A stretch of 64,000 bases of DNA, taken from contig NZ_CP011456.1 in NCBI RefSeq assembly GCF_001277295.1, positions 2,046,001-2,110,000 on the forward strand, written 5' to 3'. Within the stretch, counting starts at the first letter, position 1. Each line of letters starts with the position of its first letter. A program made the position numbers and the translations under genes. Source of the DNA: Anabaena sp. WA102 (lineage in GTDB: Bacteria; Cyanobacteriota; Cyanobacteriia; Cyanobacteriales; Nostocaceae). Under the pieces are notes generated by a model. It did no database searches. It saw nothing but the letters and a program-made list of their open reading frames with translations, and was not told where the DNA came from. Of this stretch, positions 45,284 through 54,520 are shown piece after piece.

Positions 45284-45928
45284 TCAAGGTGATAAACGCT
45301 CGATTTCCCAGCCGCCATTATCTACATGAGTATATAACAGGCGGTCATGTAAACGACTCGATCTTCCCTGCCAAAACTCAATTTTTTGGGGAATCACGCG
45401 AAAACCACCCCAATGTGGAGGACGAGGAACTTCCTGAGTTTGATATTTGCGCTGAAATTCTTGCAATTGTAATTCTAAAACTTCTCTACTCGCAATTACT
45501 TCGCTTTGATTAGAAGCCCAAGCACCTAACCGACTATATGTAGGGCGGATTTCAAAATAGCTATCAGATTCTGCTGCGGAAATTTTTTCCACAGTTCCCA
45601 CAATTCTGACCTGGCGTTCTAATTCCGCCCACCAAAAAACCAAAGCAGCATGGGGGTTTACTGTCAATTCCTGTCCTTTTTGGCTATTGTAATTAGTAAA
45701 TAAGACAAACCCCCGTTCATCAAAATCTTTGAGTAATACCATTCTCGCCGAAGGCTGACCATCGGATGTACAAGTAGCCAAAGTCATAGCATTAGGTTCA
45801 GGTAGCTGGGCTGACAGGGACTGACTAAACCATATTTTAAATTGTATAAATGGATTTGGATCAATTTGTTTCTCATTTAAATCTTGTAATGTGTAGTCTT
45901 TGCGAAGATCAGCTATGCTAGTATCCAT
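45284..45928 (-). CDS. pdxH: Pyridoxamine 5'-phosphate oxidase
   Basis: 214 residues. FMN-binding blocks ARMVLLKDFDERGFVLFTNY, SQKGQELTVNPHAALVFWWA, ERQVRIVGTVEKIS and the C-terminal IEFWQGRSSRLHDRLLY with the Arg-His-Arg substrate site. It oxidises pyridoxine or pyridoxamine 5'-phosphate to PLP. PLP is needed by speA further along. Separate transcription unit. Confidence 0.97.
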   Translation of the reverse strand: MDTSIADLRKDYTLQDLNEKQIDPNPFIQFKIWFSQSLSAQLPEPNAMTLATCTSDGQPSARMVLLKDFDERGFVLFTNYNSQKGQELTVNPHAALVFWWAELERQVRIVGTVEKISAAESDSYFEIRPTYSRLGAWASNQSEVIASREVLELQLQEFQRKYQTQEVPRPPHWGGFRVIPQKIEFWQGRSSRLHDRLLYTHVDNGGWEIERLSP

Positions 45929-45999
45929 TTTTGTTATTTCCTCAAATTTAGATCAGCTAAAATTTATGATCAAAATCAGTAAATAGTTTAGACAATAGT

Positions 46000-46168
46000 A
46001 ATACCTTGTCCATTTTCCGTAGGTTGGGTTAAGCGACAGCGCAACCCAACAAATGCGTTAGGTTTCATGCTGATTGCTTGGCGTTCACGCAGTGTCCCGC
46101 AGGGATACGTTTACGTTCCACAACCCAACCTTACAAATCAAGGCTTTTTCCAATTTGGACAAGGTATT
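46000..46168. mobile_element. Foldback element with nested inverted repeats
   Basis: Outer inverted repeats AATACCTTGTCCA (46000-46012) and TGGACAAGGTATT (46156-46168), 13 bp perfect; inside, AGGTTGGGTT (46021-46030) pairs with AACCCAACCT (46122-46131). AGGTTGGGTT-type elements are common in Nostocales. It lies in front of the transporter gene and makes its apparent extended frame non-genuine. Confidence 0.7.
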
Positions 46169-46196
46169 GACAATAGGAAATGGAAATTACAAAAGT

Positions 46197-47360
46197 ATGG
46201 CTTCCGCCACACTAGGTGATCATTCCTCTCTTACACCTGAAGTCCTTGCTTATACATTAAATCAGATGCGCCGTTTTGCTTCTCTGCAAACTCTGTTAAT
46301 TTACGGACTCAGTGGACCAATTATCGCCCTCAATATCTGGCTACTGTCTGTATTATTCCATTTTTTCCAGAATCCAATTACTATTCTCAGTATTGCTGCA
46401 ATTCTGGCTTTTCTATTGAATTACCCGGTTAAGTTACTGGAGAAAGTCAGAGTTACCCGTACTCAAGCAGTAATTATTGTTTTACTGCTGACTTTAACTT
46501 TGTTTATTGTTTTGGGTGTTACCCTCGTACCAATGGTCATTGACCAAACCATTCAATTGTTAAATAAGATTCCTGATTGGTTAGCGACTAGTCAAGCTAA
46601 TTTGGATCACTTAGAAAGTTTAGCAAAGCAGCGGCGGTTATCTATAGATTTAAAGCTAGTAACAAACCAAATAAATGCTAATATTCAGAATTTAGTACAG
46701 CAAATAGCTTCAGGGGCGGTAGGATTTGCAGGAACACTGTTATCAGGAATACTGAACGTAGTATTGGTCATTGTTCTAGCTTTTTATATGCTCATATATG
46801 GCGATCGCGTTTGGTCTGGTTTAGTTAACATTCTCCCGTCTAATATTGGTCTTCCTTTTAGCCGCTCATTACAGTTAAATTTTCAAAACTTTTTTTTGAG
46901 CCAATTATTGCTAGGACTATTTATGGTCATAGCCCTTACACCCATTTTCTTATTTCTGAAAATTCCATTTGCCCTGTTATTTGCTATTATTATCGGTATT
47001 TCTGGGCTTATTCCCGTTGTTGGCGCAACTTTAGGCATTGGTTTAGTCACATTGTTGGTATTAATCCAAAATTGGTGGTTAGCCTTTCCAGTCGCTACAA
47101 TGGCAGTTATCATGCAACAAATCAAAGACAATTTGTTAGCACCAAAATTAATGGGCAATTTTATTGGACTTAACCCTTTATGGATTTTTATTGCCATTTT
47201 AATGGGATTTGAAATTGCTGGATTATTAGGAACACTCGTTGCTGTGCCAATTGCGGGAACTATCAAAGGCACTTTTGATGCCATTAAAGGCAGTGATCAC
47301 AGTGATTTTGTCTCTACTTTTCGAGCTAATTACGGCTCGGAATTTGAACAAGATGAATAA
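46197..47360 (+). CDS. AI-2E family transporter
   Basis: 387 residues from the ATG at 46197 (MASATLGDHSSLTPEVLAYT); the frame runs back to 46074 only within a repeat. About eight membrane helices; the family pattern ILAFLLNYPVKLLEKVR, VLVIVLAFYMLIYGDRVW, LFMVIALTPIFLFLKIP, IIGISGLIPVVGATLG and NLLAPKLMGNFIGLNPLWIF is clear. Members export small molecules (AI-2, indole or ions); the substrate here is unknown. Confidence 0.9.
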   Translation: MASATLGDHSSLTPEVLAYTLNQMRRFASLQTLLIYGLSGPIIALNIWLLSVLFHFFQNPITILSIAAILAFLLNYPVKLLEKVRVTRTQAVIIVLLLTLTLFIVLGVTLVPMVIDQTIQLLNKIPDWLATSQANLDHLESLAKQRRLSIDLKLVTNQINANIQNLVQQIASGAVGFAGTLLSGILNVVLVIVLAFYMLIYGDRVWSGLVNILPSNIGLPFSRSLQLNFQNFFLSQLLLGLFMVIALTPIFLFLKIPFALLFAIIIGISGLIPVVGATLGIGLVTLLVLIQNWWLAFPVATMAVIMQQIKDNLLAPKLMGNFIGLNPLWIFIAILMGFEIAGLLGTLVAVPIAGTIKGTFDAIKGSDHSDFVSTFRANYGSEFEQDE

Positions 47361-47477
47361 ATTGGTTATTGGTCATTAGTCATTGGTCATTGGTCATTGG
47401 GTAATTTTCTCCGAACTCCGAACTCCGAACTCCTGACTCCTGACTCCTGACTCCTGGTATATTAAATTTTGAATTAA

Positions 47478-48269
47478 ATGGATGCAGTCGAACTATTAGA
47501 AACAATTACACACCTCATTGAGCAAGCTGAAAAAGGGGAAATTGACCCTTGGGACGTGCGAGTTATTGAGGTGATTGACCATTACTTAGAATTGATGGCT
47601 CCAGAAGCAAGAACTATCAGAGGCTATGAAAGTGACTTGTCTCAATCTGGACAGGCTTTTTTATCAGCATCAATGCTTGTATTATTTAAAGCTAATACAT
47701 TAATGCAGTTGTCGGCAGTACATAATATCTCAGAAGAAGTTGTAGATGATACACTATTAGAAATTGAGGATGGATTGTTATATCCAGCCCATCGTTTGCA
47801 ACTGGAGCAACACTTACGCCGTCGTCCGGCAGCTATGCCACCCCCAAAACGGCGGGTAACTTTACAAGAGTTAATAGACCAGTTACAAATTATGGCCAGC
47901 CAACTAAAGCTGGTAGAAACAGTAGATAAACCTAAGCGACTGAAACGTCAACCTAGTGTGCAAACTATGAGGGAAGCCCTAGAGTTAGCACACCAAGAAA
48001 ATCTAACGGAAGTCGCGTTAGAACTAGAGCAAGTATTAAATTCTGCTGCTAAAGGGCAAAATTTAGAGGAACAATGCTGGAATTTAGAACAACTGATAGA
48101 TTTGTGGATAAAGACAAAACAACCAGAGAAAAAAGCTTCTCATCATGAATCAGAACACGGTAACTTAGTTAGCGTTTTTTGGGCGTTACTACTGCTATCG
48201 GCTCAATCTAAGGTAGAACTATTTCAACAAGAATTTTACCAGGAAATTCAAATCCGCTTACTTACTTAA
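47478..48269 (+). CDS. scpA: Segregation and condensation protein A
   Basis: 263 residues. ScpA kleisin: LIEQAEKGEIDPWDVRVIEV near the N-terminus, QAFLSASMLVLFKANTLMQL and a C-terminal winged-helix part with LVSVFWALLLLSAQSKVEL. It bridges the SMC heads with ScpB for chromosome condensation. scpB is not adjacent. A GACTCCT-type heptamer array precedes it. Confidence 0.92.
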   Translation: MDAVELLETITHLIEQAEKGEIDPWDVRVIEVIDHYLELMAPEARTIRGYESDLSQSGQAFLSASMLVLFKANTLMQLSAVHNISEEVVDDTLLEIEDGLLYPAHRLQLEQHLRRRPAAMPPPKRRVTLQELIDQLQIMASQLKLVETVDKPKRLKRQPSVQTMREALELAHQENLTEVALELEQVLNSAAKGQNLEEQCWNLEQLIDLWIKTKQPEKKASHHESEHGNLVSVFWALLLLSAQSKVELFQQEFYQEIQIRLLT

Positions 48270-48279
48270 AGGCAGGGAG

Positions 48280-48382
48280 CAGGGAGTAGAGAGTAAGGGG
48301 AGTTGGGGAAGTGGGGGAGGTGGGGGAAGTAAAAGGGGAGAAATATTCTTGTGCAACTGACAACTGACAACTGACAACTGAC
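48280..48382. repeat. Mixed tandem repeats
   Basis: GGGAG and GTGGGGGAA units (48295-48330) resemble the minisatellite in trmD; then GACAACT heptamers (48357-48382). They precede the nucleotidyltransferase start. Confidence 0.7.
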
Positions 48383-48399
48383 AAAGGAAATAAAATTTT

Positions 48400-49569
48400 A
48401 TGAAAGCGATGATTCTTGCGGCGGGAAAAGGTACTCGTATCCGTCCCATTACGTATACAATTCCCAAACCGATGATTCCTATACTGCAAAAGCCGGTTAT
48501 GGAATTTTTGCTGGAGTTATTACGTCAACATGGCTTTGACGAAATTATGGTCAATGTCAGCCATTTGGCGGAGGAAATAGAAAGTTATTTCCGAGATGGT
48601 CAGCGGTTTGGAGTGCAGATTGCCTATTCTTTTGAAGGTAAAATTGATGATGACGGTAAACTCGTCGGTGAGGCTATTGGTTCGGCTGGGGGTATGCGTC
48701 GGATTCAAGATTTTTCCCCATTTTTTGACGATACATTTGTAGTGTTGTGTGGTGATGCTTTAATTGATTTAGATTTAACTGCTGCGGTAAAGTGGCATAA
48801 ATCCAAAGGGGCGATCGCTACTATTATTACCAAATCAGTTCCCAAGGAAGAAGTTTCTAGTTATGGTGTGGTAGTTACGGACGACGATAATCGCATTCAA
48901 GCTTTCCAAGAAAAACCAACTGTTGAAGAAGCTCTTAGCACTAATATCAATACAGGTATTTATATTTTTGAGCCAGAAGTGTTCAAGTATATACCCTCTG
49001 GGATGGAGTATGACATTGGTGGCCAATTATTTCCCCAACTTGTGGCAGATAATGCCCCTTTTTACGCCATTCCCATGGATTTTGAATGGGTAGATATTGG
49101 TAAAGTTCCCGATTATTGGCGAGCAATTCGTGGTGTTTTATCAGGGGAAATTAAAAATGTGCAAATCCCTGGACATGAAGTTTTGCCAGGTATTTTTACT
49201 GGACTAAATGTATCTGTAAATTGGGACAAAGTAGATATTACTGGACCTGTTTATATCGGGGGAATGACTAAAATTGAGGATGGCGCAAAAATCATTGGTC
49301 CGGCGATGATTGGTCCAAATTGTTGGATTTGCAGTGGTGCAACTGTAGATAACAGTGTGATTTTTGAATGGTCGCGTTTAGCTCCAGGTGTGCGTTTGGT
49401 AGATAAGCTGGTGTTTGGACGTTATTGTGTGGATAAGACGGGGGCATCAATTGATGTCCAAGCTGCGGCTTTAGATTGGTTAATTACTGATGCTCGTCAA
49501 ACTCCACCTTCTCAAAAGCCTTTAGAACACCAAGCGATCGCCGAATTATTGGGAACAAACTCAATTTAG
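48400..49569 (+). CDS. Sugar-phosphate nucleotidyltransferase (NDP-sugar pyrophosphorylase)
   Basis: 389 residues. MKAMILAAGKGTRIRPITYT is the nucleotide-binding start; PKPMIPILQKPVMEFLLELL, LCGDALIDLDLTAAV (metal) and EGEAIGSAGG-like GEAIGSAGGMRRI follow, then a left-handed beta-helix C-terminus (VYIGGMTKIEDGAKIIGPAM, IGPNCWICSGATVDNSVIF). The length with LbH tail suggests GDP-mannose or glucose-1-phosphate type; product specificity cannot be told. Supplies surface glycans, possibly for the GT4. Confidence 0.88.
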   Translation: MKAMILAAGKGTRIRPITYTIPKPMIPILQKPVMEFLLELLRQHGFDEIMVNVSHLAEEIESYFRDGQRFGVQIAYSFEGKIDDDGKLVGEAIGSAGGMRRIQDFSPFFDDTFVVLCGDALIDLDLTAAVKWHKSKGAIATIITKSVPKEEVSSYGVVVTDDDNRIQAFQEKPTVEEALSTNINTGIYIFEPEVFKYIPSGMEYDIGGQLFPQLVADNAPFYAIPMDFEWVDIGKVPDYWRAIRGVLSGEIKNVQIPGHEVLPGIFTGLNVSVNWDKVDITGPVYIGGMTKIEDGAKIIGPAMIGPNCWICSGATVDNSVIFEWSRLAPGVRLVDKLVFGRYCVDKTGASIDVQAAALDWLITDARQTPPSQKPLEHQAIAELLGTNSI

Positions 49570-49680
49570 TCAGTGGTCAGTTGTCAGTGGTCAGTTGTCA
49601 GTTGTCAGTTGTCAGCTATCGGCTGTAATTTACTACTAACTAATGACCAATGACCAATGACCAATGACCAATGACCAATG
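49570..49680. repeat. GTCAGTT heptamer array
   Basis: Tandem GTCAGTT/GTCAGTG units (about 49569-49616), then TGACCAA units (about 49642-49680). The first type also sits within the mfd reading frame. Confidence 0.8.
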
Positions 49681-49681
49681 A

Positions 49682-51697
49682 CTAATGACTATTCAAGTAA
49701 GTATACCGTTGTAAACTTTGTTCGTAAGTTTGTAATAGTCGTTGGGACTCTGCTATGGTGATATGCTTTTCTTCTAAGGCTCGCTCGCAACGTTGGCGAA
49801 TGTTTTCTATCATGTCTTCAGAATCATACTGGACATAGCTCAAAACTTCACTCATGGTATCGCCCTTGACAACGTGTTCAATTTGATAACCCTTGGGGGT
49901 TAAATTAATGTGAACAGCGTTAGTATCACCGAAGAGATTATGTAAATTCCCCATAATTTCCTGGTACGCTCCATTCAGGAACATTCCTAGATAATAAGGT
50001 TTCCCCGGCTCAAATTTGTGCAGTTCTAAAACCGATTTGACATCCCGTAAATCTATAAAGCGGTCTATTTTTCCATCACTATCACAGGTTAAATCCGCTA
50101 AGATTCCTCTGCGAGTTGGTTCTTCATCAAGGCGATGTATGGGCATAATGGGAAATAGTTGATCTATCGCCCAACAATCTGGTGCTGATTGAAACACAGA
50201 GAGATTGATGTAGTAAATGGAAGCCATAATTTTTTCCAGGTCTTCCAACTCATCAGGTACGTATTCTTCCTGACGGATAAGAGTTAAAACTTTTTGACAA
50301 CAAGCCCAGTAAAGACGCTCGGCTTTAGCGCGTTCGTTGAGGCGCAAAATTCCTAAGTTGAAACGACTGATGGCTTCTTCTTTAAATTGAGCAGCATCGT
50401 GATAGAACTCTTGGTAATTTTCCTTATTAATGGATTGGTAGGTTTCCCAGAGATATTTAATGATTGGGGATTCTCCCTCTTGGTGAGGAGAAGGGGGATC
50501 AAGAGGCACATCACTGGTGCTGAGAACATCAAAGATTAAAACCGATTGGTGGGAAGAAATCGCCCGACCACTTTCACTAACTAGCGTTGGTACGGGAATA
50601 TGCTTTTCATCACAGGTGTCTTTTAACTCTGCTACGATATCGTTAGCATAGTTTTGCATATTGTAGTTTTTCGAGGTGTAGAAATTGGTTTGAGAGCCAT
50701 CGTAATCTACACCTAAGCCACCACCAACGTCTAAATACTTCATATCTGCCCCTAACATTGCCAATTCTACATAAATGCGGCTGGCTTCTTGGATGGCATC
50801 TTTAATGACATTGATCGCGGAGATTTGAGAACCAATGTGGAAGTGTAATAATTGCAAAGAACCGAGTAAGTCGGCTGCACCCAATTTTTCCACAGCCTCC
50901 ATAATTTCGGGAATTGTTAACCCAAATTTAGCGCGATCGCCTGTGGAAGTTCCCCAACGTCCCATTCCTTGGGTACTTAATTTCGCTCTTACTCCTAAGA
51001 TGGGCTTAATGCCTAATTGACGACTAGCCGTAATGGCTAAATCCACCTCTTCAATTTGCTCTAGGACGATAACTGGTGTTTGTCCTAGTCTTTGGGCTAA
51101 CATCGCTGTTTCGATGTATTCCTGGTCTTTGTAGCCGTTGCAAATTAACAATGATCCTGGTGTATCCAACAAAGCCAGAGCAATCATTAATTCCGGCTTA
51201 GAACCTGCTTCTAAACCAAATTGATGAGGTTTACCAAACCGAACTAAATCTTCGATCAGGTGGCGTTGTTGATTACACTTAACTGGAAATACTCCCCGAT
51301 ATACACCAGGATAGTTATAGCGAGCGATCGCTTTAGCAAAACAAGCGTTTAACCGCTCAATTCGGTCTTCCAAAATATCAGAAAACCGGATTAACATGGG
51401 CAGACCCAAATTGCGCTGCTTTAAAGCATTTACCAACTCAAACAAATCTAATGACCCACCGCGTTCACCCTTGGGAGAAACAGTGACATGACCAGCCGCA
51501 TTAATCGAAAAATAAGGCTGTCCCCAACCTTCAATGCGGTAAAGGTCTTCACTGTTCTCAATTTTCCAAGGCAAAGGTAAATCTCCTGTACTTGTACTAG
51601 GTACTAACAGTTGTTTCTTTTTTTGGTGTTTTAGTTCGGATTTATGCCCATTAGATGGCATTTTCACAATCTCATCAGCGGTTGACTCGACACCCAT
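49682..51697 (-). CDS. speA: Biosynthetic arginine decarboxylase
   Basis: 671 residues. PLP-binding lysine in VFPVKCNQQRHLIEDLV; LEAGSKPELMIALALLDTPG, IPILGVRAKLSTQGMG-like KPILGVRAKLSTQGMGRW, LHFHIGSQI, YLDVGGGLGVDYDG and a late GDTNAVHINLTPKGYQIEHV. It makes agmatine from arginine for polyamines. About residues 395-410 (PLDPPSPHQEGESPII) has an extra low-complexity loop, perhaps a repeat-derived insertion. Faces away from the nucleotidyltransferase. Confidence 0.97.
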   Translation of the reverse strand: MGVESTADEIVKMPSNGHKSELKHQKKKQLLVPSTSTGDLPLPWKIENSEDLYRIEGWGQPYFSINAAGHVTVSPKGERGGSLDLFELVNALKQRNLGLPMLIRFSDILEDRIERLNACFAKAIARYNYPGVYRGVFPVKCNQQRHLIEDLVRFGKPHQFGLEAGSKPELMIALALLDTPGSLLICNGYKDQEYIETAMLAQRLGQTPVIVLEQIEEVDLAITASRQLGIKPILGVRAKLSTQGMGRWGTSTGDRAKFGLTIPEIMEAVEKLGAADLLGSLQLLHFHIGSQISAINVIKDAIQEASRIYVELAMLGADMKYLDVGGGLGVDYDGSQTNFYTSKNYNMQNYANDIVAELKDTCDEKHIPVPTLVSESGRAISSHQSVLIFDVLSTSDVPLDPPSPHQEGESPIIKYLWETYQSINKENYQEFYHDAAQFKEEAISRFNLGILRLNERAKAERLYWACCQKVLTLIRQEEYVPDELEDLEKIMASIYYINLSVFQSAPDCWAIDQLFPIMPIHRLDEEPTRRGILADLTCDSDGKIDRFIDLRDVKSVLELHKFEPGKPYYLGMFLNGAYQEIMGNLHNLFGDTNAVHINLTPKGYQIEHVVKGDTMSEVLSYVQYDSEDMIENIRQRCERALEEKHITIAESQRLLQTYEQSLQRYTYLNSH

Positions 51698-51990
51698 TTT
51701 TTCCTGACCTCTGTATTGCGCCCACGAAATAACAATTTAACAAAATAGTCTGGTAACGGATATACAACTAGAAATAATTTCTGATTAAGAATTAGTAATT
51801 AGAAGTATGGTTAATACCATGTTGCGCTACCCATAGAGGGGTAAGTAAGCCTTGCTAGGTTTTGACCAGAAAGAAAAGAAGACTATCTTTGCTTAATTCC
51901 CTGATCTCTGCAAATTTTTCGGGAAAATTCGCAAGACTACTAGACAAAAGACATCAATACAACTGACAATTAACCCATCAAAATTAGATT

Positions 51991-52458
51991 ATGTTTTTGG
52001 AGACAGATTTGGAACGCACATTTTTAGCAATTAAGCCTGACGGTGTCCAGCGCGGACTAGTGGGTGAAATTATCCGCCGATTTGAAACCAAAGGCTTTAC
52101 CCTGGTGGGTTTAAAGTTTATGAAAGTCAGTAAGGAATTAGCGGAAAAACATTATGATGTTCACCGTGAAAGACCTTTTTTCCCTGGTTTAGTGGAATTT
52201 ATCATTTCTAGTCCAGTGGTAGCAATGGTTTGGCAAGGTGAGGGCGTTGTGGCAGCAGCCAGAAAAATTATTGGCGCAACCAACCCTTTAACAGCAGAAC
52301 CAGGAACAATTCGCGGCGATTTTGGTGTTAATGTCGGTCGTAACCTCATTCATGGTTCTGATGCTCAAGAAACCGCTCAAACAGAAATTGCGCTGTGGTT
52401 TAAGGAAGAGGAGTTAGTTGCTTGGCAACCTCATTCTACACCTTGGTTAAGTGAGTAG
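51991..52458 (+). CDS. ndk: Nucleoside diphosphate kinase
   Basis: 155 residues, slightly longer than the usual 149 through a short MFLETDLE lead. ERTFLAIKPDGVQRGLVGEI, HRERPFFPGLVEFI and the catalytic His in NLIHGSDAQETAQTEI identify it. It keeps NTP pools balanced by ping-pong phosphate transfer. It is followed by a heptamer array. Confidence 0.98.
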   Translation: MFLETDLERTFLAIKPDGVQRGLVGEIIRRFETKGFTLVGLKFMKVSKELAEKHYDVHRERPFFPGLVEFIISSPVVAMVWQGEGVVAAARKIIGATNPLTAEPGTIRGDFGVNVGRNLIHGSDAQETAQTEIALWFKEEELVAWQPHSTPWLSE

Positions 52459-52461
52459 TTA

Positions 52462-52524
52462 GGCAAGAGGCAAGAGGCAAGAGGCAAGAGGCAAGAGGCA
52501 AGAGGCAAGAGGCAAGAGGCAAGA
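52462..52524. repeat. Nine GGCAAGA heptamers
   Basis: 63 bases, nine perfect copies of GGCAAGA between ndk and terC. Confidence 0.95.
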
Positions 52525-52565
52525 TTAATTTCTCCTCATCTCCTCTGCTTCTGATCTTTGCTGAA

Positions 52566-53297
52566 TTACTTTGTTACTTCGGATACTTCAGCTTTTTCCT
52601 TTTCTTCTGGGGCTAATTCTACAACGTTGCGTTTAGAGAAGCCCCAGGCTAAGATGATCCCAATGGCAGTCACTACGAGCCATTCTGGTGGGACTAAATC
52701 ATCGTTGATGACTTTTAATAAGAGACGTAAACCCACAAATGCTACAGTGATGTAACCTGCGTCTTCTAAGTTTGTATATTCATCTAACCAGCGGATAAAT
52801 AATCCAGCCATAAATCGGAGGGTGACAATCCCAATGGTTGTACCTGTGATTACTAACCATATTTCTTGAGAAACGGCGATCGCTGTGGTGACACTATCCA
52901 AGGAAAAGGCTAAATCTGTAAAGGCAATTACGGGTATAGCTTGCCACAGAGATTTAAAACGTGGTCTATGATGGTGATTGTTTTCATCTTCTTGGGAACT
53001 GAAGTGCTGGAAGACCAGCCACAACAGATAAGCAGCACCCAATAGTTCAAATTGCCAAAATTTCTGTACCCAGGTAGCTGTTAACAGTAGGGTAATGCGG
53101 AGAACATAAGCGAAGATTAACCCAATATTTAGGGCTTGACGTTCTAGTTTCTTGTCTTCTAGTCCTTGGGCGATCGCAGCGAGAGCGATCGCATTATCAG
53201 CCGACAGTACCGCTTCTAAAATCACTAATATTAAGAGGACTATAGAAGCTTCAACACTGAAATGAAAATTTAAGTAATCAAATATTTGGTCTAACAT
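52566..53297 (-). CDS. TerC-family membrane protein
   Basis: 243 residues. The two TerC repeat blocks, ILEAVLSADNAIALAAIAQG and IAFTDLAFSLDSVTTAIAVS, contain the acidic-Asn/Asp residues in the membrane, with seven or so helices in all. TerC proteins export metal ions such as Mn and load exported proteins; in cyanobacteria and plants they matter for thylakoid or PSII assembly. Acidic tail (APEEKEKAEVSEVTK). Confidence 0.92.
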   Translation of the reverse strand: MLDQIFDYLNFHFSVEASIVLLILVILEAVLSADNAIALAAIAQGLEDKKLERQALNIGLIFAYVLRITLLLTATWVQKFWQFELLGAAYLLWLVFQHFSSQEDENNHHHRPRFKSLWQAIPVIAFTDLAFSLDSVTTAIAVSQEIWLVITGTTIGIVTLRFMAGLFIRWLDEYTNLEDAGYITVAFVGLRLLLKVINDDLVPPEWLVVTAIGIILAWGFSKRNVVELAPEEKEKAEVSEVTK

Positions 53298-53775
53298 TCC
53301 AATTTCTCAGGCAAAAATTCAGAATCTACAGGATATGGGATTTAGAGGTTTTTATTGTCGAAACTACAATAAATTACTACTTCCATCTATTTTAACGTGC
53401 ATTTAGCCTACTCTTAATGAGTAACTCTTATCACCAACTGTATAGGCTATCAAACTAACAAGCAAGCAAGCAGGGCAATAAGATAATTTTTTTCTGATCA
53501 TGACCCGTCAAAATGTCTATAAGCAAAATTTTTTATAAAATAAATTGTATTTACAAATATAGCAATCGCCAAGGCGGTTAGGACATTAATTAACAGTCAA
53601 ACTCTTGCTACCAAAGGGGTTTTCTCCTGACTCCTGCTATATACTTTACCACCTTACGAGTTTTTTGGTAAGCGTCAAATTCAGTATCTGAAAACCTGAG
53701 AGTGTCAATTGCTTGATATGTCATATTTTCCTGACATTATGGTAATTCTTATTATTAACAACCTTTTTCCTCATT

Positions 53776-53960
53776 GATTCCACAGGATTTCCACAGGTGA
53801 TTTTGGACTTTTCCACAGACGTTCTACGAGTTAATCAGTCATTGCTGACTTATTGGGGATTGTTAATTGTTCACTACTAACAGGGTGGATAACCGAGTTT
53901 TTATAAAGTTATATAACAAAAATATAGTTGTAAGCCTGATTATTTGGTCAAGATTTATTT
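53776..53960. promoter_or_regulatory. Cluster of DnaA-box-like sites with AT-rich flank
   Basis: GATTCCACA (53776-53784), ATTTCCACA (53787-53795), TTTTCCACA (53809-53817, the cyanobacterial DnaA box form) and, inverted, TTATCCACC (53884-53892), followed by the very AT-rich TTTTTATAAAGTTATATAAC (about 53898-53917). Could be an origin, DnaA-binding regulatory site or chance cluster. The remaining spacer (53298-54169) shows nothing else. Confidence 0.35.
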
Positions 53961-54169
53961 TTGACTGCTAATTGTTAACATTTCGCAGCATTGACAAATC
54001 CACCCCTGGTGAGCGCAGAATAATGAGTCTTAGTTTGATTTCATTCAGCATCTGAATTTTGTGTTCTGGTTTATTTTAATTTCTCCCTACGTCCCTCACA
54101 GGGCATGAATCAGCCCTCAGTAAAACTGAACACCAATAACTTCTCTTGATTGATCTACAGGAAAATTTT

Positions 54170-54364
54170 ATGAACACCACAGTCCCTATCTTTACGGAAA
54201 TTCCCGAAACATTACAGGAATCCATGAACAACTACTTAGAAACCCATCCTGATTGGGATCAAACCCGTGTCTTAACAGCGGCTTTATCATTATTTTTGCT
54301 GCAAAATGGTGAGAGCGATCGCCGAGCGGCGCGTGTTTACTTAGAAACTTTATTTCATCAATAA
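54170..54364 (+). CDS. DUF2811 small protein
   Basis: 64 residues from ATG 54170 (MNTTVPIFTEIPETLQESMN), with AGGAAAA just upstream; an in-frame ATG at 54146 is less likely. The text HPDWDQTRVLTAALSLFLLQ then NGESDRRAARVYLETLFHQ is the DUF2811 pattern I recall from cyanobacteria, a ribbon-helix-helix-like fold. Function unknown. Followed by a repeat copy at 54418. Confidence 0.88.
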   Translation: MNTTVPIFTEIPETLQESMNNYLETHPDWDQTRVLTAALSLFLLQNGESDRRAARVYLETLFHQ

Positions 54365-54417
54365 TCCATAAAAATACTGGATTAAATTCATAAACCAAGT
54401 TTATTTATTTGATCCCA

Positions 54418-54472
54418 CAAGAGGAACGCGGTAGCGTTGGGAGCTTCGCGTCTTTAGACCGGAGAGTGTCAA
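54418..54472 (-). repeat. Intact copy of the split repeat at 4643-4942
   Basis: Read on the minus strand: TTGACACTCTCCGG, TCTAAAGACGCGAAGC, TCCCAACGCTACCGCG, TTCCTCTTG. The two halves also occur 230 bases apart at 4643 and 4899. Confidence 0.8.
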
Positions 54473-54520
54473 ATCTTTATTGCGTGGGATTGGCGGGGGT
54501 TTACAGGTGGTAGTCAAATT

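Noticed and set aside
48258..48489. Minus-strand frames before the nucleotidyltransferase
   Set aside because: They translate tandem repeats and the antisense of the real gene start.
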